A DNA stretch of 64,000 nt from Streptomyces caniscabiei (lineage in GTDB: Bacteria; Actinomycetota; Actinomycetes; Streptomycetales; Streptomycetaceae), in the NCBI RefSeq assembly GCF_014930365.1, contig NZ_JABXWI010000005.1:62001-126000 (forward strand), written 5' to 3'. Both the position numbers and the translations under genes were made by a program. Below, piece by piece: positions 48,742 to 57,839 of this stretch; the first letter of the stretch is position 1; each line of letters opens with the position of its first letter. The notes beneath the pieces were generated by a model, which was not told the DNA's origin, made no database searches, and worked only from the letters and a program-made list of their open reading frames with translations.

Positions 48742-50193
48742 CTACCTGACCCCGAACAGCTGCTGGATCGGGTTGATCGCGAAGTACACCAGGAACAGCG
48801 CCGAGGTGGCCCACAGCAGCCAGTGGACCTCCTTCGCCCTGCCGAGGACCGTCTTGATCAGCACGAAGGCGAGAAAGCCGGCGCCGATGCCGTTGGTGAT
48901 GGAGTAGGTGAACGGCATGACGGCGATGGTGAGGAACGCCGGGATGGCGATGTCGTACCGGTCCCAGTCGATGTTCTTGACCTGGGTCATCAACAGGAAG
49001 CCGACGGCGACGAGCGCGGGCGCGGCGGCCTGCATGGGCACGATGGTCAGCAGCGGGGCGAGGAAGAGCGCCCCCGCGAAGAGGCCGCCGGTGATCAGGT
49101 TGGAGAACCCGGTGCGGGCGCCCTCGCCGACGCCGGCCGCGGACTCGATGTAGGAGGTCGCGGAGGACGAGGAGGCCGCGCCGCCCGCGACGGCCGCCGC
49201 GCCGTCGATGAGCAGGACCCGGCCGAGGTTCGGGACCTTGCCCTCCTCGTCGAGCAGGCCCGCCTCGGCGGTGATGCCGACGACCGTGCCCATGGTGTCG
49301 AAGAAGTCCGAGAGCAGCAGGGTGAAGATCAGCAGGACGACCGTGATGACGGTGGTCTCGCCGAACGAGCCGAAGAGGCTGAAGTCGCCGATCAGTCCGA
49401 ACTCGGGGGCGGCGACGATGTCGTCGGGGACCTTCGGGGTGGTCAGGCCCCAGCTCTTGATGTCGGCCACCGAGTTGATCACGATCGCAACGACCGTCAT
49501 CGTCAGGATGCTGATGAGGATCGCGCCCTTCACCTTGCGGGCGAGCAGGCCGATGGTCAGCAGGACACCGAGACAGAAGACCAGGATCGGCCAGCCGGAC
49601 AGGGCGCCGGTCGCACCGAGCTGCACCGGAACCGTGGTGTTCGCGATGTCCGGTATGCGGCTGACGAACCCGGCGTCGACGAAGCCGATGAAGGCGATGA
49701 ACATGCCGATGCCGACGCTGATCGCCTGCTTCAGCGGCTGCGGCATGGCGTGCATGACGGCCTCGCGCAGGCCGGTGACCACCAGGACGCAGATCAGCAG
49801 GCCTTCGAGGACGACCAGGCCCATCGCGTCGGACCAGCTCATCAGCGGGGCTATCTGGAAGGCGACGACCGCGTTGAGACCGAGGCCGGTGGCGAGCGCC
49901 AGCGGAAGGTTTCCTCCGACGCCCATGATGATCGTCATCACGGCGGCCACGAGGGCCGTGGCGGTGACGAGTTCGGCGCCGTCGAGGGTGTGGCCGTACT
50001 TGTCCTTCGCGCTGCCGAGGATGATGGGATTCAGGACAAGGATGTACGCCATCGTGAAGAACGTGGCGAAGCCGCCGCGTATCTCACGGGCGAAGGTGGA
50101 CCCCCGGGCGCTGATCTTGAAGAAGCGATCGACGCTGTTCGCCCCGGGTGGCTCGGCTGCGGGCCGGTCGGCCACCTTCTGTGCGTCGGACAT
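48742..50193 (-). CDS. NCS2-family (AzgA-type) purine permease
   Basis: A 483-residue membrane protein with about 12-14 helices, of the AzgA-like branch importing adenine, guanine or hypoxanthine by proton symport. Family marks: EIRGGFATFFTMAYILVLNP near residues 37-56, GLGLNAVVAF near 105, LLSDFFDTMGTVVGI near 295, and SSSSATSYIESAAGVGEGAR near 343. AGGAG is eight bases before the ATG at 50193, preferred over an upstream start at 50214. The palindrome TGAACCTGGTTCA is 63 bp upstream. Confidence 0.92.
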   Translation of the reverse strand: MSDAQKVADRPAAEPPGANSVDRFFKISARGSTFAREIRGGFATFFTMAYILVLNPIILGSAKDKYGHTLDGAELVTATALVAAVMTIIMGVGGNLPLALATGLGLNAVVAFQIAPLMSWSDAMGLVVLEGLLICVLVVTGLREAVMHAMPQPLKQAISVGIGMFIAFIGFVDAGFVSRIPDIANTTVPVQLGATGALSGWPILVFCLGVLLTIGLLARKVKGAILISILTMTVVAIVINSVADIKSWGLTTPKVPDDIVAAPEFGLIGDFSLFGSFGETTVITVVLLIFTLLLSDFFDTMGTVVGITAEAGLLDEEGKVPNLGRVLLIDGAAAVAGGAASSSSATSYIESAAGVGEGARTGFSNLITGGLFAGALFLAPLLTIVPMQAAAPALVAVGFLLMTQVKNIDWDRYDIAIPAFLTIAVMPFTYSITNGIGAGFLAFVLIKTVLGRAKEVHWLLWATSALFLVYFAINPIQQLFGVR

Positions 50194-50462
50194 GAGCGGT
50201 GCTCCTAGTGACATGCGTGGACTACGCGCGGATGCTGGCTGGATTGTGCCCGTGTTGAACCTGGTTCAGGTTTTCCCCGTGTTACGGAATCGGAGTTCTC
50301 CCTGCAAGACGGCGTTCGAAGCCGCGCACGAACCCCCTTCACGATCACTGCTACTCTTCCGGATCTCGTCGGGGGTCGACCCCGGACGATCACATGTCAT
50401 TCACATGACACGCACAGCCAGCCGGCTCGGCTGCTGTGGCCGCAGCGAGAAGAGAGGTCCCC
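50194..50462. promoter_or_regulatory. divergent promoter region with several palindromes
   Basis: This 269-bp gap separates the purine permease and sigma-factor starts. TGAACC-T-GGTTCA is symmetric at 50256-50268, overlapping the inverted pair AACCTG/CAGGTT (50258-50272). GGGGTCGACCCC is a perfect 12-bp palindrome at 50372-50383. TGTCAT (50395-50400) and ATGACA (50405-50410) form another inverted repeat. The first is best placed for the permease and the last two for the sigma gene. No binding protein can be named. Confidence 0.45.
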
Positions 50463-51065
50463 GTGGGCACTGTCGTCGACGACGCAGCCTCCGTGGAGTT
50501 CCACGCCTTCTTCGAACGGCACTATGCCGAACTGTCGCGTCTGGCACACCTGTTGACGGGCGAGGCGGACGCCGCCGACGACCTGGCCGCGGACGCGTTG
50601 CTCGCCCTGTGGCACCGCTGGGACCGGGTCCGGGCGGCGGACCATCCGGTGGCCTACGCCCGTGGCGTCGTCGCCAATCTGGCCCGCACCCGGATCCGCA
50701 GCGCGGTCCGTGAGCGCCGCAGGATCACGCTGTTCTGGTCGCAGCGCGAGGAGAAGACCGAGAATCCCGATGTGCCCGGCGTGGTCGACGTCCAGTCGGC
50801 GCTGCGCCGGCTGCCGTTCCGCAAGCGGGCCTGTGTGGTCCTGCGCCATGCCTTCGACCTCTCGGAGAAGGACACGGCGCTCGCCCTCGGCGTCTCGGTC
50901 GGTACGGTGAAGAGCCAGACGTCCAAGGGGATGGCCGAGTTGCAGAAACTGCTCGGCACCGAGGACACGCCGCAGCGGATGCACGCGGGCATCGCGGGCG
51001 GGGGCGTCACGAAACCGCGCGTGACCCGCGCGGGTGTGACCGGCACCGGAGGAAGGGACCGATGA
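50463..51065 (+). CDS. SigE-type ECF sigma factor
   Basis: A 200-residue sigma factor of the actinobacterial SigE70 group. Region 2 spans about residues 12-80 (FFERHYAELSRLAHLLTG, then PVAYARGVVANLARTRIR); region 4 spans about 118-165 (LPFRKRACVVLRHAFDLSE, with GVSVGTVKSQTSKGM as recognition helix). A 35-residue Gly/Arg/Thr tail follows. AGAGGT precedes the GTG at 50463. Its TGA overlaps the ATG of a membrane protein gene, the usual arrangement with an anti-sigma or sensor partner. Confidence 0.9.
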   Translation: MGTVVDDAASVEFHAFFERHYAELSRLAHLLTGEADAADDLAADALLALWHRWDRVRAADHPVAYARGVVANLARTRIRSAVRERRRITLFWSQREEKTENPDVPGVVDVQSALRRLPFRKRACVVLRHAFDLSEKDTALALGVSVGTVKSQTSKGMAELQKLLGTEDTPQRMHAGIAGGGVTKPRVTRAGVTGTGGRDR

Positions 51066-51931
51066 GGGACGTGCACGAGGAGCTGCGCGCCCGGCTGCGC
51101 GAGTCGGCCGAGGCGCACGAGCCCGACCGCGCCCGCATCCTGGCCCGGATCGAGCGTGGTATGGCCACCCCCGACGAGCGCCGGAGCCGCAAGGCGACCA
51201 GGCCGCCGCTGTGGGGCTGGGTGCGGGTGGTCACCGCCACCGCCGGGGTCGCGAGCGTGCTCGCGGTCGGCGGGTACGCGGTCGCCTCCGCGGTCAAGGG
51301 CGAGGAGACACCGCCGGCCGACCGGACGGTCGTGGTCTCCCCGAGCCCGGTCGACTCCCCCGCCGCGACCAGCCGGGCCCCGGTCCGGCCGGACCGCCCT
51401 AGCCCGAGCGCCGGCGGCGAGCAGGAGGACAAGCCCCGTTCGACGCCGTCGAAGAGCCCGTCGCCCAAGGAGACGACGGTGCCGAAGCTGCCCGTCTCGG
51501 GCGACGAGGAGGACGGCCCGCTCTGGTCGGACGGCTCGGTCGACCCGCACAGCAACGACTTCTGGGCGCAGAGCAATCTCACCCTGAGGACGAGCGAGCA
51601 GCTCACCGAACTGACCGTCCAGCTGACGATCGCCCAGACCGGCGGGGTCTCCTCGGCCGGTGCCTGGCGGTCGCTGCCGGAGCAGGACTTCGACCTCACG
51701 GTCGAGGCCGACGACGGGTTCCTGGTCTACACCTGGGTGCTCAAGGACGGACGCACCGTCCCGAAGGGCGAGTTCGTCTTCGCCGGGCAGTACAACCACG
51801 AGCGCGGCGGCCGTGACGCGGGGAAGGACCGCTACACGATGACCGCGCGGGCGGGCGGCGAGAACCTCACGGTGGGCGGCGACTTCGAGGGCCACGACGA
51901 CGAGGACTCCTCGGACGAGGGCGATTCCTGA
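51062..51931 (+). CDS. membrane-anchored partner of the sigma factor (anti-sigma-like)
   Basis: A 289-residue single-pass membrane protein: a charged cytoplasmic N-terminus of about 50 residues (ELRARLRESAEAHEPDRARI), a membrane helix at about 55-78, a Pro/Ser/Thr-rich wall-spanning linker (82-150) and an external beta-rich domain ending in an acidic tail (HDDEDSSDEG). It is translationally coupled to the sigma gene (ATGA). Layout and position fit a transmembrane anti-sigma factor, though no named anti-sigma domain was recognised. Confidence 0.72.
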   Translation: MRDVHEELRARLRESAEAHEPDRARILARIERGMATPDERRSRKATRPPLWGWVRVVTATAGVASVLAVGGYAVASAVKGEETPPADRTVVVSPSPVDSPAATSRAPVRPDRPSPSAGGEQEDKPRSTPSKSPSPKETTVPKLPVSGDEEDGPLWSDGSVDPHSNDFWAQSNLTLRTSEQLTELTVQLTIAQTGGVSSAGAWRSLPEQDFDLTVEADDGFLVYTWVLKDGRTVPKGEFVFAGQYNHERGGRDAGKDRYTMTARAGGENLTVGGDFEGHDDEDSSDEGDS

Positions 51932-52056
51932 CGGCCGCCCCGCGCGCGGGAGCCGTGGCGAGGATCCCGTGAAAAAGATCCGCGGGTGCGGCAACCCTTT
52001 CTCCACCGGTGGCGACCAGGAGGCGCAAGCGTCACCACCAGCGAGGAATCGGGTAC

Positions 52057-52887
52057 ATGACCGCACCTGCAGAACAGCGCGTCCGGCACCGCCGTCGGGT
52101 CACCCGCCGACGGGCCGTGATCGGCTCGGTGGCCGCCCTCGCCCTCACCGGCGGGGCGCTCGTCACGACGTCGCTGCTGTCCCCCGCCGGCGCCGCCACC
52201 ACCTGGCCGACGGCCAAGGGCAGCAAGGCCGTCTCCTCGACGATCGAGGTGAAGGGCACCTACGACGGCAGGCTGCGGAAGTTCTTCGGCAGGGGCGCGC
52301 TCGGCGACGGCAGTCAAGCCGAGGGGCAGGACCCGATCTTCGAACTGGCGGACGGCGCCGTCCTCAAGAACGTGATCATCGGTGTGCCGGGGGCGGACGG
52401 GGTGCACTGCAAGGGCAGCTGCACTCTGAAGAACGTGTGGTGGCTTGATGTCGGCGAGGACGCGGCCAGCTTCAAGGGCACGTCGCCGAAGGCCGTGTAC
52501 AAGGTCCTCGGCGGCGGCGCGAAGAAGGCCTCGGACAAGGTGTTCCAGTTCAACGGCGCCGGGAAGCTCAGCATCACCGGCTTCCGGGTGCAGGACTCCG
52601 GCAAGCTGGTGCGCTCCTGCGGCAACTGCAGGAAGCAGCACAGGCGCACGATCGTGCTGAGCGACATCGACGTGGTCGCACCCCTGAAGGCGATCGTCGG
52701 GGTGAACGCCAACTACGGCGACACCGCGACACTCTCGAAGATCCGTATCCACGGCGACCCGAAGAAGAAGGTCAAGACCTGCGTGCGCTTCAAGGGCAAC
52801 AGCTCGGGCAGGGAGCCGACCCGGACGGGAGTCGGCGCGGACGGAACCACCTGCAAGTTCTCGTCATCTGCCATCACGTACAAGTGA
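52057..52887 (+). CDS. secreted pectate lyase, family PL3
   Basis: A 276-residue enzyme cleaving polygalacturonate by beta-elimination outside the cell. The signal is long and basic (RHRRRVTRRRAVIGS) and ends near AGAA at residue 47. The mature part matches PL3: a GQDPIFELADGAVLKNVIIG strand, GADGVHCKGSCTLKNVWWLD with the calcium-site acids, EDAASFKG, and FQFNGAGKL. Six or more cysteines suggest disulfides. GAGGAA precedes the ATG at 52057. First gene of a rightward pair with the PL4 enzyme, 31 bp apart. Confidence 0.9.
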   Translation: MTAPAEQRVRHRRRVTRRRAVIGSVAALALTGGALVTTSLLSPAGAATTWPTAKGSKAVSSTIEVKGTYDGRLRKFFGRGALGDGSQAEGQDPIFELADGAVLKNVIIGVPGADGVHCKGSCTLKNVWWLDVGEDAASFKGTSPKAVYKVLGGGAKKASDKVFQFNGAGKLSITGFRVQDSGKLVRSCGNCRKQHRRTIVLSDIDVVAPLKAIVGVNANYGDTATLSKIRIHGDPKKKVKTCVRFKGNSSGREPTRTGVGADGTTCKFSSSAITYK

Positions 52888-52918
52888 GCCAGGATCCCAC
52901 ATACCCGGAGTACCACCC

Positions 52919-54601
52919 TTGAGCACCCACAAGAGACGTCTCACCCGTCGACGCGTCCTCGGGGCCGGCGCGCTCGGTGTCGCCGCCACCGGCGCCGCCG
53001 TCGCGGGCGGCACCGGCCTGCTCTCCACGGCGTCCGCGGCCGGCTTCGGTCACTCGGACGATGGAAAGAACTTCGTCGTGGACACCGGGGCGAACCTGGT
53101 CTTCAAGGTCTCGAAGACCACCGGCGACCTCACCTCGCTGCGCCACCGGGGCAAGGAGTACGAGGGCTACGGCGGCAGGCACTCGCATGTGGAGTCGGGT
53201 CTCGGCGCCTCGACCGTCACGATCCGGCAGTCCGGGGCGACGATCCTGATCAGGGCCGTGCACGGCGCGATCACCCAGTGGTACGCGGCCCGCAGCGGCC
53301 AGGACAACGTCTACCTGTGGACGAACAAGGCGAACGCCTCCTTCACGGCGACCCGCTTCCTCGTCCGCCTCAAGCCCGGGATGTTCCCCAACGAGGGCCC
53401 CGACTCCTGGATCGAGGCCTCCGACAAGGTCATCGAGGCCGGTGACGTCTGGCGGCGCGCGGACGGCACGACCCACTCCAAGCACTACTCGGGCAAGCGG
53501 GTGATCGACTACGACCACATCGGCTTCACCACCGGTTCGGTCGGCCTCTGGATGGTCCGCTCCAACCACGAGAAGGCCTCCGGCGGCCCCTTCTACCGCT
53601 CGCTGCTGCGCCACTCCAACGACCTCGGCGCGGGCCTCTACGAGATCCTGCACTACAACCAGGCCCAGACCGAGGCGGAACGTTTCGGCCTCCAGGGGCC
53701 CTACGTCCTGGCCTTCACCGACGGCGGGGCGCCCGCGCCCTCCCTGGCCCACGACCGGCTGGACACCTCCTGGGTGGACGGCCTCGGCATCACCGGCTGG
53801 GTCGGCAAGGCCGGACGCGGCAGGGTGGCCGGCGTGGGGCTCAAGGGCATGGACCCGAAGTACGCCTACACGGTCGGCTTCGCCAACGCCGACGCCCAGT
53901 ACTGGGCCAGGGCGACGGCCGGCACCGGCGCATTCTCCTGCAAGGGGATGCTGCCGGGGACGTACACGCTGACCGTCTTCAAGGGCGAGCTGGCCGTGCA
54001 CACCCGGGAGGTGAAGGTGACGGCGGGCGGCTCGACCGCGCTGAACTCCCTCACCCTCACCGGCGATCCCTCCGCCGCGAGGACCGTCTGGCGGCTCGGC
54101 GACTGGGACGGGACGCCCGGCGGGTTCAAGAACGCGAAGCTGATGACGTACGCGCATCCGTCCGACGGCCGCGCGGCGAAGTGGACGGGAGACGTCACGC
54201 TGGGCGGCGGCGATCCGGCGGCCTCCTTCCCGGCGTACGTCTGGCAGGACGTCAACGACGGTGTCCGGATCCTCTTCAAGCTGACGCCCGCGCAGGCCGC
54301 CGCCGCGCACACGCTGCGGATAGGTGTCACGGACGCGTTCGCGGGCGGGCGTCCCCGGGTATCCATCAATGACTGGGTCTCGCCGGTCCCGGCGGCCCCG
54401 AAACAGCCGTCCACCCGTTCGCTCACCACGGGTTCGTACCGGGGGAACAACCACACCTTCCTCCACAGCGTCCCTGCCAGTGCGTGGAAGTCGAACACCA
54501 GTGAGTACAACGTACTGACCATCGACATCGTCAGTGGTTCGAGCGGCACGGGCTTCCTCAGTCCGGGCACCTCGTTCGACTGCGTGGACCTGCTGGCCTG
54601 A
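52919..54601 (+). CDS. secreted rhamnogalacturonan lyase, family PL4
   Basis: A 560-residue enzyme attacking the rhamnogalacturonan I backbone. It has a twin-arginine signal (TRRRVLGAGALG) with cleavage near residue 40. Three domains as in PL4: a beta-sandwich lyase domain (to about 330), a fibronectin-like domain (about 335-405) and a C-terminal carbohydrate-binding beta-sandwich beginning ARTVWRLGDWDGTPGGF near 383. The start is the rare TTG at 52919, with GGAG nine bases ahead; no ATG or GTG in frame fits the signal peptide. Transcription ends at the double hairpin at 54623. Confidence 0.9.
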   Translation: MSTHKRRLTRRRVLGAGALGVAATGAAVAGGTGLLSTASAAGFGHSDDGKNFVVDTGANLVFKVSKTTGDLTSLRHRGKEYEGYGGRHSHVESGLGASTVTIRQSGATILIRAVHGAITQWYAARSGQDNVYLWTNKANASFTATRFLVRLKPGMFPNEGPDSWIEASDKVIEAGDVWRRADGTTHSKHYSGKRVIDYDHIGFTTGSVGLWMVRSNHEKASGGPFYRSLLRHSNDLGAGLYEILHYNQAQTEAERFGLQGPYVLAFTDGGAPAPSLAHDRLDTSWVDGLGITGWVGKAGRGRVAGVGLKGMDPKYAYTVGFANADAQYWARATAGTGAFSCKGMLPGTYTLTVFKGELAVHTREVKVTAGGSTALNSLTLTGDPSAARTVWRLGDWDGTPGGFKNAKLMTYAHPSDGRAAKWTGDVTLGGGDPAASFPAYVWQDVNDGVRILFKLTPAQAAAAHTLRIGVTDAFAGGRPRVSINDWVSPVPAAPKQPSTRSLTTGSYRGNNHTFLHSVPASAWKSNTSEYNVLTIDIVSGSSGTGFLSPGTSFDCVDLLA

Positions 54602-54622
54602 GCCCCCCTCGGCCGGCAGCAG

Positions 54623-54692
54623 GTGCCGACCGGAGCCCCCCTCGGGGTCGGCACGAGAAACGCCCCCCGCCGGTGACGACCGGCGGGGGGCG
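54623..54692. terminator. tandem hairpin terminators between convergent pectinase genes
   Basis: The first stem pairs 54623-54631 (GTGCCGACC) with 54646-54654. The second pairs 54661-54673 (CGCCCCCCGCCGG) with 54680-54692 around a 6-base loop and is followed by CCTTCTTCTC. They close the PL3-PL4 unit from the left and, in the other direction, the PL9-like gene ending at 54732. Confidence 0.88.
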
Positions 54693-54731
54693 CCTTCTTC
54701 TCGCCCTGCGTGTTCTGCCTTGCGCGGCGGG

Positions 54732-55886
54732 TCAGTTCATCGTCGCGCCGATGGCCTTGGAGCCGGTGGTGAGGAACGTCGTGACCGGCAGGGACCCGTC
54801 CGTGCGCCGAGCGGCGTGGGCGGTGGCCGCGTCCGTGGAGCGGAAGGCCGGTGTGGCGGTGCCGGCGTCCCAGTTGTTGGCGGCCGAGACCGCGCGGGAA
54901 CCCAGCTTCGCCCTGCCCGTGCCGTTGCCCACCGCGAGGTTCCGCGCCAGCCGGGCCTTGCCGGTGGCGAAGTAGAAGCCGCTCTCCTTGTTGGCGTACG
55001 CCGTGTTGCGGTTCAGCAGGATCGCGCCGGTGTTGGAGTTCTCGGTGAACCCGTGCAGCGTGTTGTCCCAGGCCGCGTTGTTGTTGACCGAGTGCGCGAC
55101 CGAGGCCCCGCCGCCGCCCAGCTTGAAGCCGTTGCCGTTGCCCTCGAAGGCGGGGTCCTTCCAGCGGTTCCTGCCGTTGCCGAAGGCCCAGGAGTGGTCG
55201 ACGGTGACGGGCGAGGAGAACTGCCAGAGGTCGAGGCCGTCATCGGCGTTGTCGTACAGGCGAGCGCCGGTGATCCTGTTGCCGGTGCCGGAGCCGAACT
55301 TCACGGCGATGCCGTCGGCGTTCTGGCCGTGGTTCGCGGCGTCGTAGTTGCCGTGGCTGTCCAGGTTGCGCACGAGGTTGTCGCTCGTGCCGTCGCCGCG
55401 CAGGGTGAACCCTGAGTCGCCGTTGTTCGCGGTGACGAGGTTCTCGAAGATCCCCCCGACCGAGGACGTGACGACGAGGCCCTGCGCCGGGGAGTTCTGG
55501 AAGGTGATGCCGGAGACCGTCCAGTGGTCGCCGTGGATCCCGGCGAGCCAGGAGCCGGCGGGCAGCGCGGACCCGTCGACCTTCACCTTCTCAGCGCGGT
55601 ACGCGGTGAGCGTGATCCGGGCGGTGGGGGTGCCGTTCGCCGTGGACTTCAGCGTCCGCGCGGGCCGGTAGGTGCCGCCGCGGACCTGGATGGTCGTCCC
55701 CGCGACGGCGTTCGCGACGGCCGACTCCAGCGACGCGGTGCTGGAGACGGTGACGGTGGTGGCGGCGGCCTGGGCGCCGTCGTGCGCGAGACCGAGATAG
55801 ACGCCGCCCGCCCCCGCGGCGACGGACACGGCGGCGGCGATCGACAGGGTCCGGGTTCTTCGGTGGCGTCCGATGGTCTGACGCAC
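54732..55886 (-). CDS. secreted PL9-like right-handed beta-helix pectate lyase (copy 1)
   Basis: A 384-residue exported beta-helix protein. A signal of about 43 residues (TLSIAAAVSVAAGAGG core) leads to the solenoid: an N-terminal IQVRGGTYRPARTLKS cap, then WTVSGITFQNSPAQGL, NNGDSGFTLRGDG, NADGIAVKFGSGTGN, and DNADDGLDLWQFSSPV. These fit PL9 pectate lyases (calcium-dependent, lysine base). AAAGGAA lies six bases before the GTG at 55886. A close paralogue is at 57840, separated by a lipase-like gene. Confidence 0.85.
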   Translation of the reverse strand: MRQTIGRHRRTRTLSIAAAVSVAAGAGGVYLGLAHDGAQAAATTVTVSSTASLESAVANAVAGTTIQVRGGTYRPARTLKSTANGTPTARITLTAYRAEKVKVDGSALPAGSWLAGIHGDHWTVSGITFQNSPAQGLVVTSSVGGIFENLVTANNGDSGFTLRGDGTSDNLVRNLDSHGNYDAANHGQNADGIAVKFGSGTGNRITGARLYDNADDGLDLWQFSSPVTVDHSWAFGNGRNRWKDPAFEGNGNGFKLGGGGASVAHSVNNNAAWDNTLHGFTENSNTGAILLNRNTAYANKESGFYFATGKARLARNLAVGNGTGRAKLGSRAVSAANNWDAGTATPAFRSTDAATAHAARRTDGSLPVTTFLTTGSKAIGATMN

Positions 55887-56110
55887 GGGTGTTCCTTTCG
55901 CAGGGGACGCGTCTTCGGGAAGACGAGGAACGAAGCGGGCCGGAGGGGCCGCCCCGGCCCGCTTCTGATCACTGGTCGCCACCCGCCGGGAAAGGGTTGC
56001 CGCGCCGCCGCGAAATCGCTCGAAAGTTTCGCCCGGAGTCTTCACACGCACACCGATCGACGCGACCCCTCCGGCACCCGGATCCGTGAACGGCCCGTGC
56101 GGGCCGTCGG

Positions 56111-57721
56111 TCAGGCCGGTGCGGCGCCGGTGGTCCGTTCGTCGGTCACCGTCAACAGCAGGTCCGCCGTGAAGCCGGTCCCGCCGACCTGGAAGGTCCA
56201 GGTGCCGTCGCCGGTGGGCCTCAACGGCAGCACCTCGGGCACCTGCTCGTCCGCCGCGGCGGCCTGACCTTCCTCGGTGCTCACTCCCGGCGCGAGGAAG
56301 CGCTCGCCGGTGTGGAGGTACAGCGACCACCCTCCCTCGCCGTCGGGCACCGCCTGGACGTAGTACTGCTTGCGGAAGACGACGTTGTCGGAGAATCCGA
56401 TGCCGAGGCTGTCCCGCTCGCAGACATGGACGTCCAGGCGGAGCACCACGCTCCGGTCCACCGCCCCCTCGGGTTTCGCGGCGGCGTCGACCCAGCCCTC
56501 CCAGATCAGCCGGTTCCCGTCCGCCCACCCGGTGGTGGTGTCGCCCGGTGCCGACAGCGGCTTGCTCAACTCCTCGGCGAGGTCGGGCAGTTCGTCGCTG
56601 AAGTCGTTCTTGCGGAAGGGGCCGTAGTAGTTCTCGGCCTCGCTGCTCTGGTGGCACAGGTCGAAGTCGACGAACCGGGGTTTGACGGACACCCCGAAGT
56701 AGAACTCGCTGCGGCCGAAGAGGTCCCGGCCCCGGGTCACCTCGGCCCGGTCCAGTCGCAGTTGGACGTGGTGCGTGCCGTGGAAGAAGCGCATGGCGAT
56801 CTCGTACGCCTCGCGCGAGGTCACCAGGGAGTCGTCGCCGCCGTGGCACTTGTGGACGAAGGTCCTCGGGGCGCCCGGGATCTGCGCGGAGGACTGCTTG
56901 ACCAGGCCGTCGCTGCGGTTGTAGGTGAGCGTGCCCTCGTCGATCAGGCCGGCGATGCGATTGCCGAGGGTGGCGAACTTGTTGCTGTAGGAGCGGTGGT
57001 CCGTGCCGACCACCGTGAGGATCCTCCTGACGGGGAACGGGATGGCGCGGATGTCCGTGCGGTCCGGGTCGAAGGCGGCGATCTCGTCCGCGACCGCGTC
57101 GGGCAGGCACTTGACCAGGGTGTCGGGCAGGTACTGGAACGCGATGCCCCGGTGCGGTGTGCCCAGGGTGACGATGCGGTGGACGAGGTCCGCGCTCCTG
57201 TCCCCCAGCCGGCTCAGGGCGGCCCGGGTGACGAGGCCGCCCATGCTGTGGGCGACGATGTCCACGCCGGTGAACTCCTCGTCCGGCCGCATGCCGTGCC
57301 GGATGATCTCGATGAGCCGGACCAGCCCCTCCCCGAAGCGGTCGATCTTCCGGGGCAGCAGGTCGTAGTAGCGGTAGATCCAGAGGGTTCCCCGGGCGCC
57401 CTGGCCCAGCACCTCGCGCGCCATGGGGACGTCCACCACCATGGTGCCGGTGAGCAGGTGCTCGGGCCATCCGTCGTGCTCCCCCGGTCTGGGCTTCTGC
57501 TCCTTCTCGTAGTAGCCGACCACGTTGGTGGCGTCCCGGTAGGGGTGCAGCGTCGACTTGAGGGCGCGCAGGACGAATCCCTCGTAGATGTAGTTCTCGC
57601 CGTAGCGCTCGGCGTAGACGCTGCCGTTGTTGAATCCCTGATAGGCGTCACGCCGCTCGTCCGACACACCGGGGCCGCCGAATCCGCGAATCAGGATCAG
57701 CGGGCGGGGGCTGTCGACCAC
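56111..57721 (-). CDS. alpha/beta-fold esterase or lipase without signal peptide
   Basis: A 536-residue protein with an alpha/beta-hydrolase N-terminal half: oxyanion loop LILIRGFGGPG near residue 10, nucleophile elbow VAHSMGGLVT (about 155-164) and VTLGTPHRG near 186, as in lipases of the PGAP1-like or triacylglycerol group. The C-terminal half is beta-rich and unfamiliar. No signal peptide is visible. Two GTGs are possible; the one at 57721 is chosen because GGAG lies eight bases ahead, while that at 57730 overlaps this site. Its place among pectinases may be chance, or it may remove ester groups; not determinable. Confidence 0.75.
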   Translation of the reverse strand: MVDSPRPLILIRGFGGPGVSDERRDAYQGFNNGSVYAERYGENYIYEGFVLRALKSTLHPYRDATNVVGYYEKEQKPRPGEHDGWPEHLLTGTMVVDVPMAREVLGQGARGTLWIYRYYDLLPRKIDRFGEGLVRLIEIIRHGMRPDEEFTGVDIVAHSMGGLVTRAALSRLGDRSADLVHRIVTLGTPHRGIAFQYLPDTLVKCLPDAVADEIAAFDPDRTDIRAIPFPVRRILTVVGTDHRSYSNKFATLGNRIAGLIDEGTLTYNRSDGLVKQSSAQIPGAPRTFVHKCHGGDDSLVTSREAYEIAMRFFHGTHHVQLRLDRAEVTRGRDLFGRSEFYFGVSVKPRFVDFDLCHQSSEAENYYGPFRKNDFSDELPDLAEELSKPLSAPGDTTTGWADGNRLIWEGWVDAAAKPEGAVDRSVVLRLDVHVCERDSLGIGFSDNVVFRKQYYVQAVPDGEGGWSLYLHTGERFLAPGVSTEEGQAAAADEQVPEVLPLRPTGDGTWTFQVGGTGFTADLLLTVTDERTTGAAPA

Positions 57722-57839
57722 TTGGACCACTCCACTCAGATGCGCAGGTGCTGTTCGTCGCGCAACACTGTGTGGGGTCGCCTCGCCTCCGGGTCGACAG
57801 AATCGTTTTGCCCGGCGTGCCGGACGAGCGCCGCTCCGG

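Noticed and set aside
48823..50208. 461-codon plus-strand frame opposite the purine permease
   Set aside because: The minus strand has a complete NCS2 permease with ribosome site; the plus frame is a hydrophilic repeat-like shadow.
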